The position numbers were made by a program, and so were the translations under genes. Shown in pieces: positions 24,188-34,952 of a DNA stretch of 64,000 nucleotides (positions are counted from its first letter, which is position 1; each line of letters opens with the position of its first letter). The notes under the pieces are model-generated. The model did not search any database and was not told the DNA's origin. It worked only from the letters and a program-made list of their open reading frames with translations. Source of the DNA: Scolecobasidium constrictum UM 578 (lineage: Eukaryota; Ascomycota; Dothideomycetes; Venturiales; Sympoventuriaceae); NCBI GenBank assembly GCA_000611715.1, contig AZYM01000313.1:1-64000 (forward strand), given 5' to 3'.

Positions 24188-24584
24188 ATGCGCAACATCA
24201 TCCTCGGCATCGGGGCCGTCGCCTCCCTGATGACCGCCAGCCAAGCCGTGGCTATTCCAAGGTAAAGCATGCCTGCCTGTGCTCGGAAAGCAGGACCATA
24301 CTGACGAGAGCAACAATAGTCTAGAGAGCACACAAGCAATCCAGAACCCCGCAGAACCAGCGGCTGCGACGAACGCATTCATCAAGGCGACTTGGGTCGA
24401 CGCCCTCGATTCGGGTCTTGACATTGCTGAGCGTCTCCTTGATGATCACCTTCATCATCATCAAGTTCGAACCCTTGCAGAGTCGGCGACTGCATCGACC
24501 GAGTTCAACAGGGCGGATAAGGCCGGACTTATCGAAGCGGGTTTTGACCTTGGTCGACATCTCCTTAAGGACCATGGCCACTAG
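24188..24584 (+). CDS. Small secreted protein with a two-copy internal repeat
   Basis: Family not recognised. Two exons are inferred: 24188-24261 and 24320-24584, with intron 24262-24319 (donor GTAAAG, branch-like CTGACG, acceptor TAG), giving 112 aa. Exon 1 encodes a classic signal peptide (MRNIILGIGAVASLMTASQA, cleavage probably after VAIPR or just before). The mature part has no Cys. It contains two similar modules: one near residues 50-72 (DALDSGLDIAERLLDDH then LHHHQ) and one near 92-112 (AGLIEAGFDLGRHLLKDHGH). Both have small/acidic residues, GxDxxxxLLxDH and terminal His. Amphipathic helices are likely. Candidate effector or metal-binding secreted peptide; both are inference. It lies tail-to-tail with a metal transporter gene. 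Confidence 0.65.
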
Positions 24585-24838
24585 ACGAATAATTCCGCTT
24601 CGTCACAGGTTTTGGTGGAGGACAACAAAAGTGAGCTTCGAAATGGTCATGCTGCTCTTGCGTTGATGGAGTCATTTCCCCACCGGTTGCTTATGGGTGG
24701 AAGGGGTCTTCACGTGGATCAAGTCCTCGAGGCGCGCGTTATTTGTGCGGTCTCAGCTTAGATCGAGTGGTAATCGAAAACGTTTTGCTTGCGAGGAGAT
24801 CGCTCATCAATTGGGTATATTTGGATCTAAGTGCGATG

Positions 24839-26406
24839 TTATCTGCGCTTCGTAACGCCATTTCCATTGGCATGCTGATGTGCCGAGCCGTTTCCATGCG
24901 AGTGTTCATGATTACGACTGTGCTCGTGCTCGTCATCTGGCTCCGGACTCGACCTCGCGCTCACACTGGGCGAGATGAACTCCTCCTCGAAGTCCTCGGC
25001 TGCCTCGAGTGGCACGAATCGTACCCGTACTCGCCTCACACCTCTGACCTTCTCGCCTATTCTTGTCCTGACTGCCTCTTCCACGTCTCGAGTCTGCGTG
25101 ACGGTCCACTGATGTGGCACTGCCAGTTCGAGTTCCAGCAGATAGCTCTGTCCAGCCTTTATTCCCTGCACTTTGCGCACTTCTACCTCTGGCTGTCCCA
25201 GAGCCTCAAGAGCCTTAGTAGCAGCTCGCTGTGCTTTGTCCTTGATTTCGGTATCCACGCCTGCATCTGCAAGCTCAACCAATGATGTGTATGTATTGCC
25301 CCAGCCCGCACGTATGACGAGCCATGAGATGAGCAGTCCACCCACTGAATCCATGCCTGCGAATGTTGGGAAGATGTTGGACACTGCAATCGAGACCAGC
25401 GCAGCAATGCCTGTGAGAGAGTCGACGCGGTGGTGGACGGCGTTCGATTCGAGGACGGACGACTTGCGCTCTTTGGCGACCTTCATAGCTGTAAACGTTG
25501 TCAGTATTGAGTCAACGTTAGGGCACGGCATGCCACATACTCGCTCTATACAGCCACTCCTTCACCAGCACGCTGCCTCCTGCCAACCAAGCAGCTTGTA
25601 TGTTGGGAATCTGGTGGCTATGCGAGTGGCCATGGCCCAGTCCAATTGCTTCCAGAACTTCTGCAACAGCAGGAAGATAGATATGACATAGCTCCAAGGC
25701 AGAACTCATGCCCATGAGCAAGCCGCCCACAAGCAACAACGACGAGACGCCTAACGAACCCAGCGACTCGAACTTGCCATATCCAAGCGGGAATCGTTCG
25801 GTCGGTGGGCGCAGAGCGAATGCGACGGTCGCCAACGTCAAGAAGTCGGAGACTAGGTCCGTGAGGCTGTGTACTGCATCTGCAGTCAAGGCTGCTCGCG
25901 CAGATCAGTATACAGTCGCATGTGGTGGCGGTGGAAAGTGCATTATGCAGAGAGCACCTGAGCGCTAAATGACAGGTTGACGTACCTTGAGAATGAAAGA
26001 CGTAGCCACCTATGCCTTTGCTGATTGCCATGCCCAAATTGACGTACAGTCCTATCCTGGTGATGCGCACGCCGGCGTCATGCTTGTTCGTCGAAGTGAG
26101 ATACGTGGTGTCATGGTGGTGGTGGTGTCCGTGATGCGAGTGTCCCGCATGGCTGCGCGACTGTACTTTGGTCGCCGACATTGCTGATGGAACTAATGAA
26201 AGTCGTGAACTATTTGAAGTGAAAGGAATGACTGAGGTCGATGTAGACAGACTATCACATCTCCACCGGAAGTTCCGAGTTGCGAGCACACGTCGCTGCT
26301 GATGTGAAGTAGTACCACCAGCACCAGACAGGGAGTGCGGCGCAGATATATGGCCCCTGATGGAGAAACGTGACGACGGCTTCAACTCATGGACGCGCAA
26401 ATGCAT
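24839..26406 (-). CDS. Cation diffusion facilitator, MMT-type (mitochondrial metal transporter)
   Basis: Predicted H+-coupled divalent-metal transporter of the Mmt1/2 branch, probably exporting iron or related metals from mitochondria. Three exons are inferred: 26406-25986, 25891-25541 and 25488-24839, giving 473 aa. Intron 1 (25892-25985) has donor GTACGT, and intron 2 (25489-25540) has donor GTATGT. Joining restores FHSQALTADAVHSLTD, the helix-2 metal site (D and HxxxD). It also restores YRATMKVAKERKSS, next to SNAVHHRVDSLTG with the second HxxxD site. A His-rich loop precedes helix 1 (HSHHGHHHHHD), another sits in the middle (GHGHSHSH) and a third in the C-terminal tail. The Arg/Ser-rich, nearly acid-free N-terminus looks like a mitochondrial presequence. 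Other possible starts are 26451 and 26181. Confidence 0.88.
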
Positions 26407-27842
26407 ACGCGGCGACCGGGTGCAGCCAGCGCCGCGTACTGCTGGAAACATAGGAAGCGAAAAGTCTGTCGCGACGGCGTAATCTCAACATTGGATTGTA
26501 AAATGTCTGTGTTTGATCGCAATGGCTTTAGTCAAACCGTATCATGTCGCCATGGGCAATTCTCCGGTGCCGATTCCGCACTGTCGCTCGTGATGCCAAT
26601 GATGCGTCTGCATTATTCAGACTACGCGGCCTGTGCTCCTACATCCATCAACCTTGCCTTGATGAGCATCATCGCGTCTAATCCGTCTTTTTGCTTTCTC
26701 AAATCATCAAAAGATTTGAATGAATGTGTGATGAAGTGCTTACTCAAATAATTCCTAGCAGAGCTCGAGTTCGGCACACGCTCTCCTTGGTGCCCATCAT
26801 TCTACCCATTGCCCTGGATCAAGCCACCATGCAAAGACGAGATCGCCATCACATTTGCATGTTCAGCAACGGAGCATTTCCATCTAATCGTTCATGATCT
26901 TCAGACTTACTCCACACGTCCCTTTCAAGAACCACTGAAGCACGGTCAACGCCTTGATCTTGACCGATATCCGCGCAGCCAGAAGTCGACGATCCCGCTG
27001 GCGCTTCATGTTGGTAGCCGCCGAACAGATGGCCCATGCTCAGCCGCGCCTGCTCCTACTGGTCAGCCTTCCTCAGATCCAACACCAGGTGGCTTGCAGA
27101 GGGAGATGCACCTTGCACGTTGGCAGCCGCCCGCGAGGCTCAAATGGACCTTTTTGCAAGGGCAATTAGACGCTACCGCCGGCAGTCCGTGCTCGAAGGA
27201 TTATAAAGTGTTTCAACTTCGGCTTCGATTGTGGTCCTTGGGCTCATCTGTTTGGCTCGACTCGAATTATGCAGTTGATGTGAGTTCACCATGGCCCGCG
27301 AGGTACATAACATGATCATGTAGGGCCTCAAATCGGCCTTGCTGTCGGCCTGGCCATGGTTCTTCACGTTATGTGCCTCGCCGCATCAAGCGAGGCCCGG
27401 GACGGTCACTGAGGTCAAATCGTTTTTCTTCAGGTCCCTCTTGGCCGGGGTTTGTCATATCTCTCGTTCTTGCTAGATCGTGGCGCATGGTCTACTTCGC
27501 TTGTTGTGCCCATCTACCTTACTTGATTTGGAAGAGAAAAAAGTCCCCACATTGCATATCACTCGGGCTGTCTTTTGGGATCCAGCATATTGGAACCATC
27601 TTTGCAAATACCTATATCCTGTTCGTCAAGCTCGGTTGATATCTTGTTGTGCTCTCCATGTTTCGACAGCCTTTCAGCGGTGCTCTCCACTGCCGGCGAG
27701 CGGTTCCTTCTTCATCGAAATATTCAGGTCGTTGTGTACACTCGATCGTTCCTGAACAGACCTATCACTATCCATACGATCGCAACGGCAGGGACTCGGG
27801 CTTGCTGGTGCTCAGCAAGTCCTTACCATCATATATCCCCTC
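26407..27842. other. Gene-poor intergenic region
   Basis: About 1.4 kb between divergently transcribed genes. The longest frame (26809-27315) lacks domains and coherent composition. No RNA gene or transposon was recognised. Part of the Myb-like gene's first exon might lie here. Confidence 0.3.
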
Positions 27843-28741
27843 ATGCCCAGAGAGCAAAGACGGCCCTCACAGGCCTACCGACATGACCCAATACATCCTG
27901 CCACGGAAGAACCATATTCACACCGGAGTTGCGGGAAGTGGCCAGCCGGATGGGACGAGATCTTGATAGCTGCTCGAGCCTCGGGCATGAACTGGCAGCC
28001 TATAGCCGATACACATTTTCCTGGCGAGAAGTCGGGTAATGCGTGTCGCAAGCGGCATGAACGGTTGATGGAGAAGCAGAGGGCTGAGGATTGGGACGAG
28101 GAGAAGCTGGATAGGCTGGCTGTGGAGTATATGGCTGTGAGGAGTGAGATGTGGAGTGTGCTCGCTAGCAGGATGGGGGAGAAGTGGCAGAACGTTGAGG
28201 CGAAGGTGAGATCTCTACCTTTGTGTTGGCAGTAGCCCATGCTGACTGGAATGAATAGTGCATGGAGAAGGGCATCAAGAATCTGACCGCAGCCTACAAG
28301 TCTGCCCTCCAACGAAACAGGCATCGGGATCGAGCAGGTATGCCGCAAATGCCTCGTCATCAGCACTGTCCTTACCCTTCTTCTGTATGCCCACAGCAGG
28401 AGAACGACTCTGGCAGTTCCGACACAGATGCTGAGTATGAGGTAGACTACGCTGCTCCCGCAATGCCACGTATGACGGCACCAATAACCAATCCTCCGAT
28501 AATGACACCGCCCGTGAGCGGCATGATGCCTGGAGAGGCCGCTGGCTATGCAACCGCAAATTCGTACATGCAACCACGGCGCAGGATGTCCTACCAGCCG
28601 ATCATGATGCAACAGCCTATGGTCCCACATCATGTTCATTCGATGGTGCCGCCGCATATGTTACCAGTGAGTCAAGGACAACATATCAGCGTGCATTCCA
28701 TGCTCTCACCAAGCCCACCTGGAGACGATGAGGGTGAGTAG
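27843..28741 (+). CDS. Myb/SANT-like DNA-binding protein
   Basis: Predicted nuclear DNA-binding protein. Two exons are supported: 27843-28205 and 28259-28741, with intron 28206-28258 (donor GTGAGA, branch-like GCTGAC, acceptor TAG), giving 281 aa. The N-terminal half has a Myb-type pattern: WPAGWDEILIAARASGMNW, then PIADTHFPGEKSGNACRKRH, then a second Trp-containing helical unit (DWDEEKLDRLAVEYMAVRSEMWSVLASRMGEKW read as two pieces) crossing the intron to CMEKGIKNL. The C-terminal half is Pro/Met/His/Gln-rich and disordered, like an activation region. The true start may be in an upstream exon, because the first 30 residues look less conserved. Targets are unknown. Confidence 0.72.
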
Positions 28742-29281
28742 TTTGTTGAGGATCAAGAAACACGGTGCTACGGACGTGATCAAGATGTTTCTGCTGCAAG
28801 GCTTTTCCTACTTCGCTTCTACCCGATTGCTCTGGCATTTACTCTTAAGATTTGATTTTCTTTCCAGCGTGACGGCTGTCTGTTTTGTCTGTGGTATTTG
28901 GTATTGGGCGGATTTTTGCAGCAAGCTTTGGACATGAAATTGCATGGTGGTATTTTCTGCTTTGCCCGGCCTCGATCGGGAGATTATGTAGATACATATT
29001 CTTTTCGAATATTCGATATCGACATTGAATCTCGTAAAGGCGACTGGGTATCGTTCCTTCCAGCTTCCTCGACTTTCAGGGCAAGAACGGCCCACGAGGA
29101 GCATTAAATCGGGTAGGTAGGTGTTTAGCTTGAGTGGAGGTTCGAGTAAAATCGCGCCCAGGGTTCATCTGGCACCTGGGCAGGACTATGCCCATCAAGC
29201 AAAAGACGGTCTCGACCTTTTGTTCGTTTATACGCTCACAGCATTCTTTTGCCATCTTCGAGTCCAATTATTACATTCCAG
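28742..29281. other. Intergenic region upstream of the GH16 gene
   Basis: About 540 bp. A CAG lies directly before the GH16 ATG (TTCCAG/ATG) and could be a splice acceptor, so an upstream exon here cannot be excluded. Nothing else was recognised. Confidence 0.3.
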
Positions 29282-30127
29282 ATGGGCTTCCGCGACCTCT
29301 TGAGCAAGGTGGTTGATTCGAAGCCAGAGAAGAACTCGCCATCAAGCTCGTCTACCTTATCCACCTTTTGGCAAGCAGACTTCTCCCCATCATCATCAGT
29401 ATCTGCCAACTTCAACCATGAATGCGGCGACTGGGGCTGGGGCAACAATGAGCTCGAGAACTACACCAACAGCGATGAGAACTCTTTTCATACGCCCAAT
29501 GATTGCTTAGTCGTGAAAGCCATTGTGGACTCCAAGAAGTCAAACAACAAGTACACGTCTGCAAGACTCACCTCGAAGCAACTGCTCGCTCGAAGATGCG
29601 GATACATTGAAGCTACGATCAGTGCACCAAGTGCGAAGGGCATCTGGCCTGCTTTCTGGCTGCTTCCTTGCGACCCCTTCAAGTGGCCAGAAGATGGCGA
29701 AGTCGATATCATGGAGTCGTGGAACGGGCTTAAGGATAATCACACTTGTTTGCATTGGGGCTCGTACGAGCCGTCCGAACTTGGCAAGCATCGAGTCGCG
29801 CAGACAGATGTTTCGAGTCCGAAGAAGCCGCACAAGTACGGGTTCGCCTGGGAGCAGCCTGAGCAAGGCGACGGCGGGAGGTGCATCTGGTACATTGATG
29901 GGCGACCGGTCATGAAGTCGACCAAGCCGGCTGGTACAAGGCGATTCGAGGAGTTTCGCGTCATCCTCAATGTTGCTATCGGTGGCAACGTTTGCAATGG
30001 CGCGGTACCGAAGGACGGGATATACGAGATGACTGTACATGAACTTAAGATGTGCGAGAGCATCGAAGGCGGCTGGGATAAATTCGAGCAAGACTGGCGA
30101 CGGACACGCGAAGGTCGGCCCATGTGA
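29282..30127 (+). CDS. GH16 family endo-beta-1,3(4)-glucanase-like protein
   Basis: Predicted retaining beta-glucanase. The single exon encodes 281 aa from the ATG at 29282. The catalytic signature is DGEVDIMESWN, matching the ExDxxE pattern, with nucleophile and acid/base glutamates in the first and third acidic positions. Flanking GH16 landmarks are ARRCGYIEATISAPSAKGIWPAFWLLP, a Trp-rich KYGFAWEQPE region, CIWYIDGRPV and FRVILNVAIGGNV. The N-terminus (MGFRDLLSKVVDSKPEKN) is polar and lacks a signal peptide, unusual for this mostly extracellular family. Either the enzyme is intracellular or a leader exon lies upstream. It is convergent with the GT2 gene. Confidence 0.85.
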   Translation: MGFRDLLSKVVDSKPEKNSPSSSSTLSTFWQADFSPSSSVSANFNHECGDWGWGNNELENYTNSDENSFHTPNDCLVVKAIVDSKKSNNKYTSARLTSKQLLARRCGYIEATISAPSAKGIWPAFWLLPCDPFKWPEDGEVDIMESWNGLKDNHTCLHWGSYEPSELGKHRVAQTDVSSPKKPHKYGFAWEQPEQGDGGRCIWYIDGRPVMKSTKPAGTRRFEEFRVILNVAIGGNVCNGAVPKDGIYEMTVHELKMCESIEGGWDKFEQDWRRTREGRPM

Positions 30128-30216
30128 GACAGTTTGCACGGCGCAACACAGCAAAGTTCCTTGCAGTCTTAGATATGTTGGGTCCGAGACGAGCGATCCG
30201 CCCAAGCCAATGTGTG

Positions 30217-31709
30217 CTACGTAACCTTCTTCTGTTTAGCACCATCCACATCTTCCCGGCTTCCCCAACCGATATCCTTAATGTCCACATGCTATAGAGC
30301 TTTATGAGAGTCATGAAGTATGCGAACAAGCAATACAATGGAAAGAGCAGAGCGTCGCTCGGATGCCGCCAGAAGTGCGGCATGAGCTTCACAAGCTTTG
30401 AGCCCACGATCCATCCAAGTATCGCCACGATGGGCACATGCGATTCAAGTGTTGGATCTCTGGAGGCGGCGAAGTACACGAAGAGAACAAGCGCTGGGTC
30501 CCACACGAGCGCGAAGCTTAGACAACCGGAAATGTGGACTGCGTAGTATGTCCATGGGTGTCTCCAGATCCTCTTGCCTTCGAGCAAAGACTTGAAATTG
30601 CTGCGACCCCATGGACCTCGGTACCATCGGAGAAGCTTCGAGAGAAGCTTCTGCCATCCGACGTCGATCGTAGTGTGCATCATCGCGTCTTCTCCGATCT
30701 GGAAGAAGAGTTTGTAGCCCTGAGTAGCCATCCAACGCGAGATGAAAAGGTCATCATCGGTGTTCATTGGTCCGAGTCTCGGGTTGAGCAGGACATATTC
30801 GTTCAGGAATGCGTGCTGGAAGTCTCGCCTCTTCATGATATCTGTACGATATGCGCAAGTGCGGCCGGAGATGACCCACACACCGCCGTCAATCCTGTTG
30901 GTGGATACAGTCTCCATGTTGTGACGTTCGAGGTACAGGCAACCAATGAAGTTCCAGAACTTCCATGCACTTGGTGGCCAGAGCTTATGGTGTGCGCGGA
31001 TGACTCTCTTATTCGTGCCCACACCACCAACATCTTCGTCTTCAAATGGGGCCAAGATCGCTTGAAGGTACTTCCACCTGGTCGGCCAGAAGACGTGGTC
31101 ATCTTTGAACACAACATATTGAGTTGTGACTTTCTTCAGCGCAATAACAAGTTGCCGCCGTTTGTTGGGCCCTTGACTATCCACGACCTCCAATCGAGCC
31201 TGCTGATGGTATCCAAGCGATTGTCTGATCCGAGATATGGCGTCAAAATTCTCAATCTTGTACGTGGAAACGATGACTTTGCTTGCGCCCGAGTCGAGAG
31301 CTGAGAGGATACAGCGCTCAACCTTAGGAGCCGTTGCGTCTGTTGTTGGAACGATGACAGATGCTTCCTCGGGATCAGGAGTGTTGATGAACACTGGCCA
31401 TGGCTTTGCGAGTCGCCATGAGATGGTGTTTACAACGAGCCGGGTGTATCGGAAGAAGAAAAGCGAAAGGAAGATCTTCTTGACGCGGGTGTCGGCTGCC
31501 AGGTATCGCCAGATTATGGCAAAGAGGAGGACGAGAATGATCGATGCAAGAGGCGCCAGCTTCAAGAGGTGTGCAGTGTTGTTGAAGCGGTGGCGAGCAT
31601 GGTCATGCCGCACAACTTGCTCTGTGTCTGGTGTTGCCTCGCGGTCGTGACCGAGAATGGCGGACGACATCCTGCGTCGACGCTTCTCTGGTGTGGTTGG
31701 CATCGTCAT
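30217..31709 (-). CDS. GT2 polysaccharide synthase (Cps1/hyaluronan-synthase-like), apparent C-terminal frameshift
   Basis: Predicted membrane processive glycosyltransferase family 2. In fungi, Cps1/GT2-type proteins affect hyphal growth on surfaces. The frame from the ATG at 31709 encodes a basic N-terminus and a membrane segment (LAPLASIILVLLFAIIW). The GT2 catalytic core has VVFKDDHVFWP, NTDDDLFISRW and LLRWYRGPW, and several C-terminal helices follow. After MWTL (about codon 477, near 30279) the annotated frame becomes a 77-residue tail that runs into the GH16 coding region and stops at 30045. In the +1 frame at the same point, the sequence reads KDIGWGSREDVDGAKQKKVT and stops at 30217-30219. 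That resembles the usual Trp-Gly end of these synthases and removes the overlap. I infer a one-base deletion or an assembly error. The expected product is about 497 aa. Confidence 0.82.
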
Positions 31710-32787
31710 GGTGTTGGTGGCTTGCCGCTGTCCACTGTACGTGTTGCTTTTCCTTTAAAATGACTGATACAAAGACAAAAAGAACAGAGCTGATTATCAA
31801 GAGCTAGAAGAACAGAAGACAGTCGTTAGTGTGATGCTTGTGCCACCGCCTTGTCGCCCGGCTCCTGTCGCTCGCTGCCGGGTGACTAGTCGATGCGCAG
31901 TCACCGACAATGGGCAGACCATCGAGCACGTCAGTGTGGGTGACATTCGTGTTTGTGAGCTTGATGATACTTTTGCTCATCATCAATCTGCTGGGCGCGA
32001 ATCTTGCTTTCATCCGCTCAGAAAATTTCGCACCCAATGGAATTAGAAAATACATCGGCCTGCTGTTCGGGTCTAACCAAAGGCTGATACTGAGACCAGG
32101 AAAGTCATTTGTTTAAAGTTGCAATGGTACTTCCAGATGGATCTCCAGGATCAGAGGACAATCTGCAAACCTCAGAGCATTATACTACCAAAGCCGACCA
32201 TGATCGGATTCAATAATGTCGCTGCTAATCTAGTCTGTCGTGGTCTGCGCCCGTTTGCTACTACAGACCTGTCTCCCATAGACCGCCACATACCTGTCAT
32301 CGATGACCTTCTTGCTGCGACTGTTTAGACATGACAATTGCTGAACGACAGCAAGCAACATGGTGGTGTGCAGTATCAAGCGAGGACTTGGTCGGCGAAA
32401 TTTTCGGAGCAATGCACATGCTCGGAACATCCGATGAGCCTCTTCCCCATTCCCAGCCTCCTCCACATACCATTCCGGTGCGGAGAGCAAATGCATGATG
32501 CACGTGGCGCACAGCCTAAAGAAGGTCAAGCTTTCTTTCTTTGAGCTTTTCAATGGCTTAAGTGTCTTGGCCATCGCGGTGTCGTGACTTGAAGCGGTTT
32601 AGGCTGACATGAAGTTGCTCAAGATAGGTTATGCCGCCATAGGAAGAGAACTATTCACAGCTCGTTCGGCAGATCTAGAACCGAGTTACGGTGTCCCGCG
32701 CCCGACACAGTTATAAAAGCGCCGATCGAAGCATGAAGCTGAAATCGCAAAGGCTCTTTTCGAGTGAGCGACACCCAGTCCTTCACA
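31710..32787. other. Divergent promoter region of the GT2 and GH43 genes
   Basis: About 1.1 kb with only short unsupported frames. A TATAAAA box at 32712-32718 serves the GH43-like gene. Confidence 0.4.
32712..32718 (+). promoter_or_regulatory. TATA box of the GH43-like gene
   Basis: TATAAAA lies about 70 bp upstream of the ATG at 32788, in the expected orientation and distance for a core promoter. Confidence 0.5.
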
Positions 32788-34454
32788 ATGCTTGCGCTCA
32801 CAACATATCTTAGCGCTCTCGCCGGACTTGCGATCGCCACAGATGTCCAAGTCACACTGAGCAACTCTGAGCCCTTCAAGACCGATTCCAATGGAGCAGG
32901 ACCTCTGGACGTGGCTTTCGGCCCAATCTTTGAGCTCAATGGCACATATAGGTGGATTGGGGCATCTCAGACATATGCTCTTTGCGCCGACAACCAACCA
33001 CCAGGAGTTTGTGGTCTACGCTCTTACCAAAGCACGGATCTGATGACATGGAATGATGAAGGCATCTTCGCAGATGTTGCAGATCCCCAATTCAAAGATT
33101 TCCTCGGACCAAATTGGCTGGGTCTTGGAAGACCTCACATCATCTACAACGGGATGACACAATCCTATGTCCTCTGGGCGAATACTGAAGGTGCATTCAC
33201 AACGTGGACCGCGCCGGCACCCCTGGGACCATACACACTGAAAGGGCCTGTATCACGACCCCAGAATGTAATTTTCGCTGGAGATTTCACCGTGCGTAAT
33301 GTCAGCGGAAGCGGTTGGATCTCTTATTCTGCTTTCAACTTCAGCGCCGCCGGAATCATCTGGCCGCCTTTCAACCAAGTGCAAATCCTGCAGGAGCTGA
33401 CAGAAGACTACACCAACTTCACTGGTACACAATACGGCATCACATCGTCGGCCGATGACGAGGTCGATCGCAGTACAGAAGCCGCGGATCTATTCGAGAG
33501 GAACGGATATGTTTACTGGACGGGCTCTGCGACTTGCGGCAATTGCAATGATGGTATTCTCATCACATACCGAACCAAGGACATCAGAAGCAATGTCTGG
33601 ACGCGGCAAATCATCTCCGGTGATACATGTGGCGGCCAGACCGAAGGTGTTCTTGTCGCAAGCAATGATGCTGGTGAGAAGACCTACATTCATTCCGCGG
33701 ATCTGTGGCGCGGCGATGGAACACTCAGACTTCACGGCAAGAATGTGCAACCACTGTACTTCAATGACGACGGCAGCTTCCAGGACCTTGATTGCAGCCC
33801 CAACCGAACATTCAGCTTCACCGTCTCGAAAGGTGCTGGACCGGACAGCAGCGGAAAGAGTCCAAGCTTCACTGATGGCAGTGATCCCAATCAGTTGTAC
33901 ACCTACACATGCGACTTGTACGAGTACAACTTTTACCAGACCTGGCAAAGCTCGAAAGGTGGAATGCTCAAAGAGGTGGGCGTGAATCTGGGTGCCCTCA
34001 ACACCACAACACCAATCCAGCTTGGTATCTACAACTTCACCTCGAACAGTGATTTCCTCACGCCCTGTAAGCACATGTGGACATGTCTTGTTGAGCTTCT
34101 ACTGACACTGTTATAGCTGCACATTTCCTGAATCTCTACAACGAAACCTTCGGATGGTCTGATGTGCCCGTTGGAGCTGGTCTTGTCACGATCAAGCCCA
34201 ATGTAACTGTTACTGAAGGCGAGAATCTCGTACTATTCGTGACCGGCATCAACAATCCCTTCGGTGGTCCAAGTGCTGCAGGAGACTACTGCTACCTCAA
34301 CAAAGCTGCAGACGAGGAATTTGAAGAGAGCAGCAGTACGAGAGTTCTCTTCAGGAATCTCATTGGCGATGTGAGTCCAAAGGGCATCAATGGCGACGAG
34401 AGCCCTATCAGGGTTACAGGCAGGGAATTGACCTGGTACGCAATTGTCGAGTAG
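32788..34454 (+). CDS. Secreted glycoside hydrolase, GH43-like
   Basis: Predicted extracellular five-bladed beta-propeller hydrolase acting on arabinose-, xylose- or galactose-containing plant polymers. Two exons are inferred: 32788-34066 and 34117-34454, with intron 34067-34116 (donor GTAAGC, branch-like ACTGAC, acceptor TAG), giving 538 aa. A signal peptide is clear (MLALTTYLSALAGLAIA). Propeller-like blocks include YRWIGASQTYAL, RSYQSTDLMTWNDEG, GRPHIIYNGMTQSYVLW, DLFERNGYVYWTGSATCG and QTEGVLVASN. About ten N-glycosylation sequons and paired Cys fit secretion. The C-terminal part (about 390-538) looks like an added beta-sandwich. The layout resembles GH43 subfamily 24-type galactanases, but the subfamily is inference. 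The start at 32788 is chosen because it begins the signal peptide. Confidence 0.82.
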
Positions 34455-34952
34455 GAGGTAGAGTCCACATTTCAAGGCCATGATTGTGCATGTCCGTGAA
34501 TGCGAAGTACCATACATCAAGAGGCTGTTGCTGTCTAGTGAAGCATGCTACGACTTCCGTTAAATCGGTCTCTTCACTGAAGAAGTCTTATGCCTCGTTG
34601 TGTTGATTCGTCTCCGGACAGTGCATCCACTACACTCGCGTCAATTGCGACCTTGAGCACAATAGCAATTCAACAGCGGCGTGGCCAGAAACATGCTTGA
34701 ACAGTTCCAGAAGGAGCCGCAGCTGTTCGGAAGCTGGTTGATGCGTCTCATGTGCCCAAAACTCCGTGCGCCAGCTCGTCAATAAGAGAGCAGGAATGCT
34801 TTCGAAGAGACGCGGAAAGTTTTCCAGGATCAGATGAAGGGACGGACTTTACTTCTCCATGCTGCTTGGTTCCTTCTGTCCTGAGAGCGCATTAATCGCT
34901 CGTCAGAAGCGAAGGGTTCGGCGACCCAGCCTCGTGCCATGGCTTCCATTTC
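34455..34952. other. Intergenic region between convergent genes
   Basis: About 500 bp between the 3' ends of the GH43-like and STAND-domain genes. No feature was recognised. Confidence 0.3.

Noticed and set aside
26809..27315. A 168-codon plus-strand frame as a gene
   Set aside because: No domain, no coherent composition and no splice partners.
30534..31304. A 256-codon plus-strand frame
   Set aside because: Antisense to the GT2 catalytic core; no recognisable protein.
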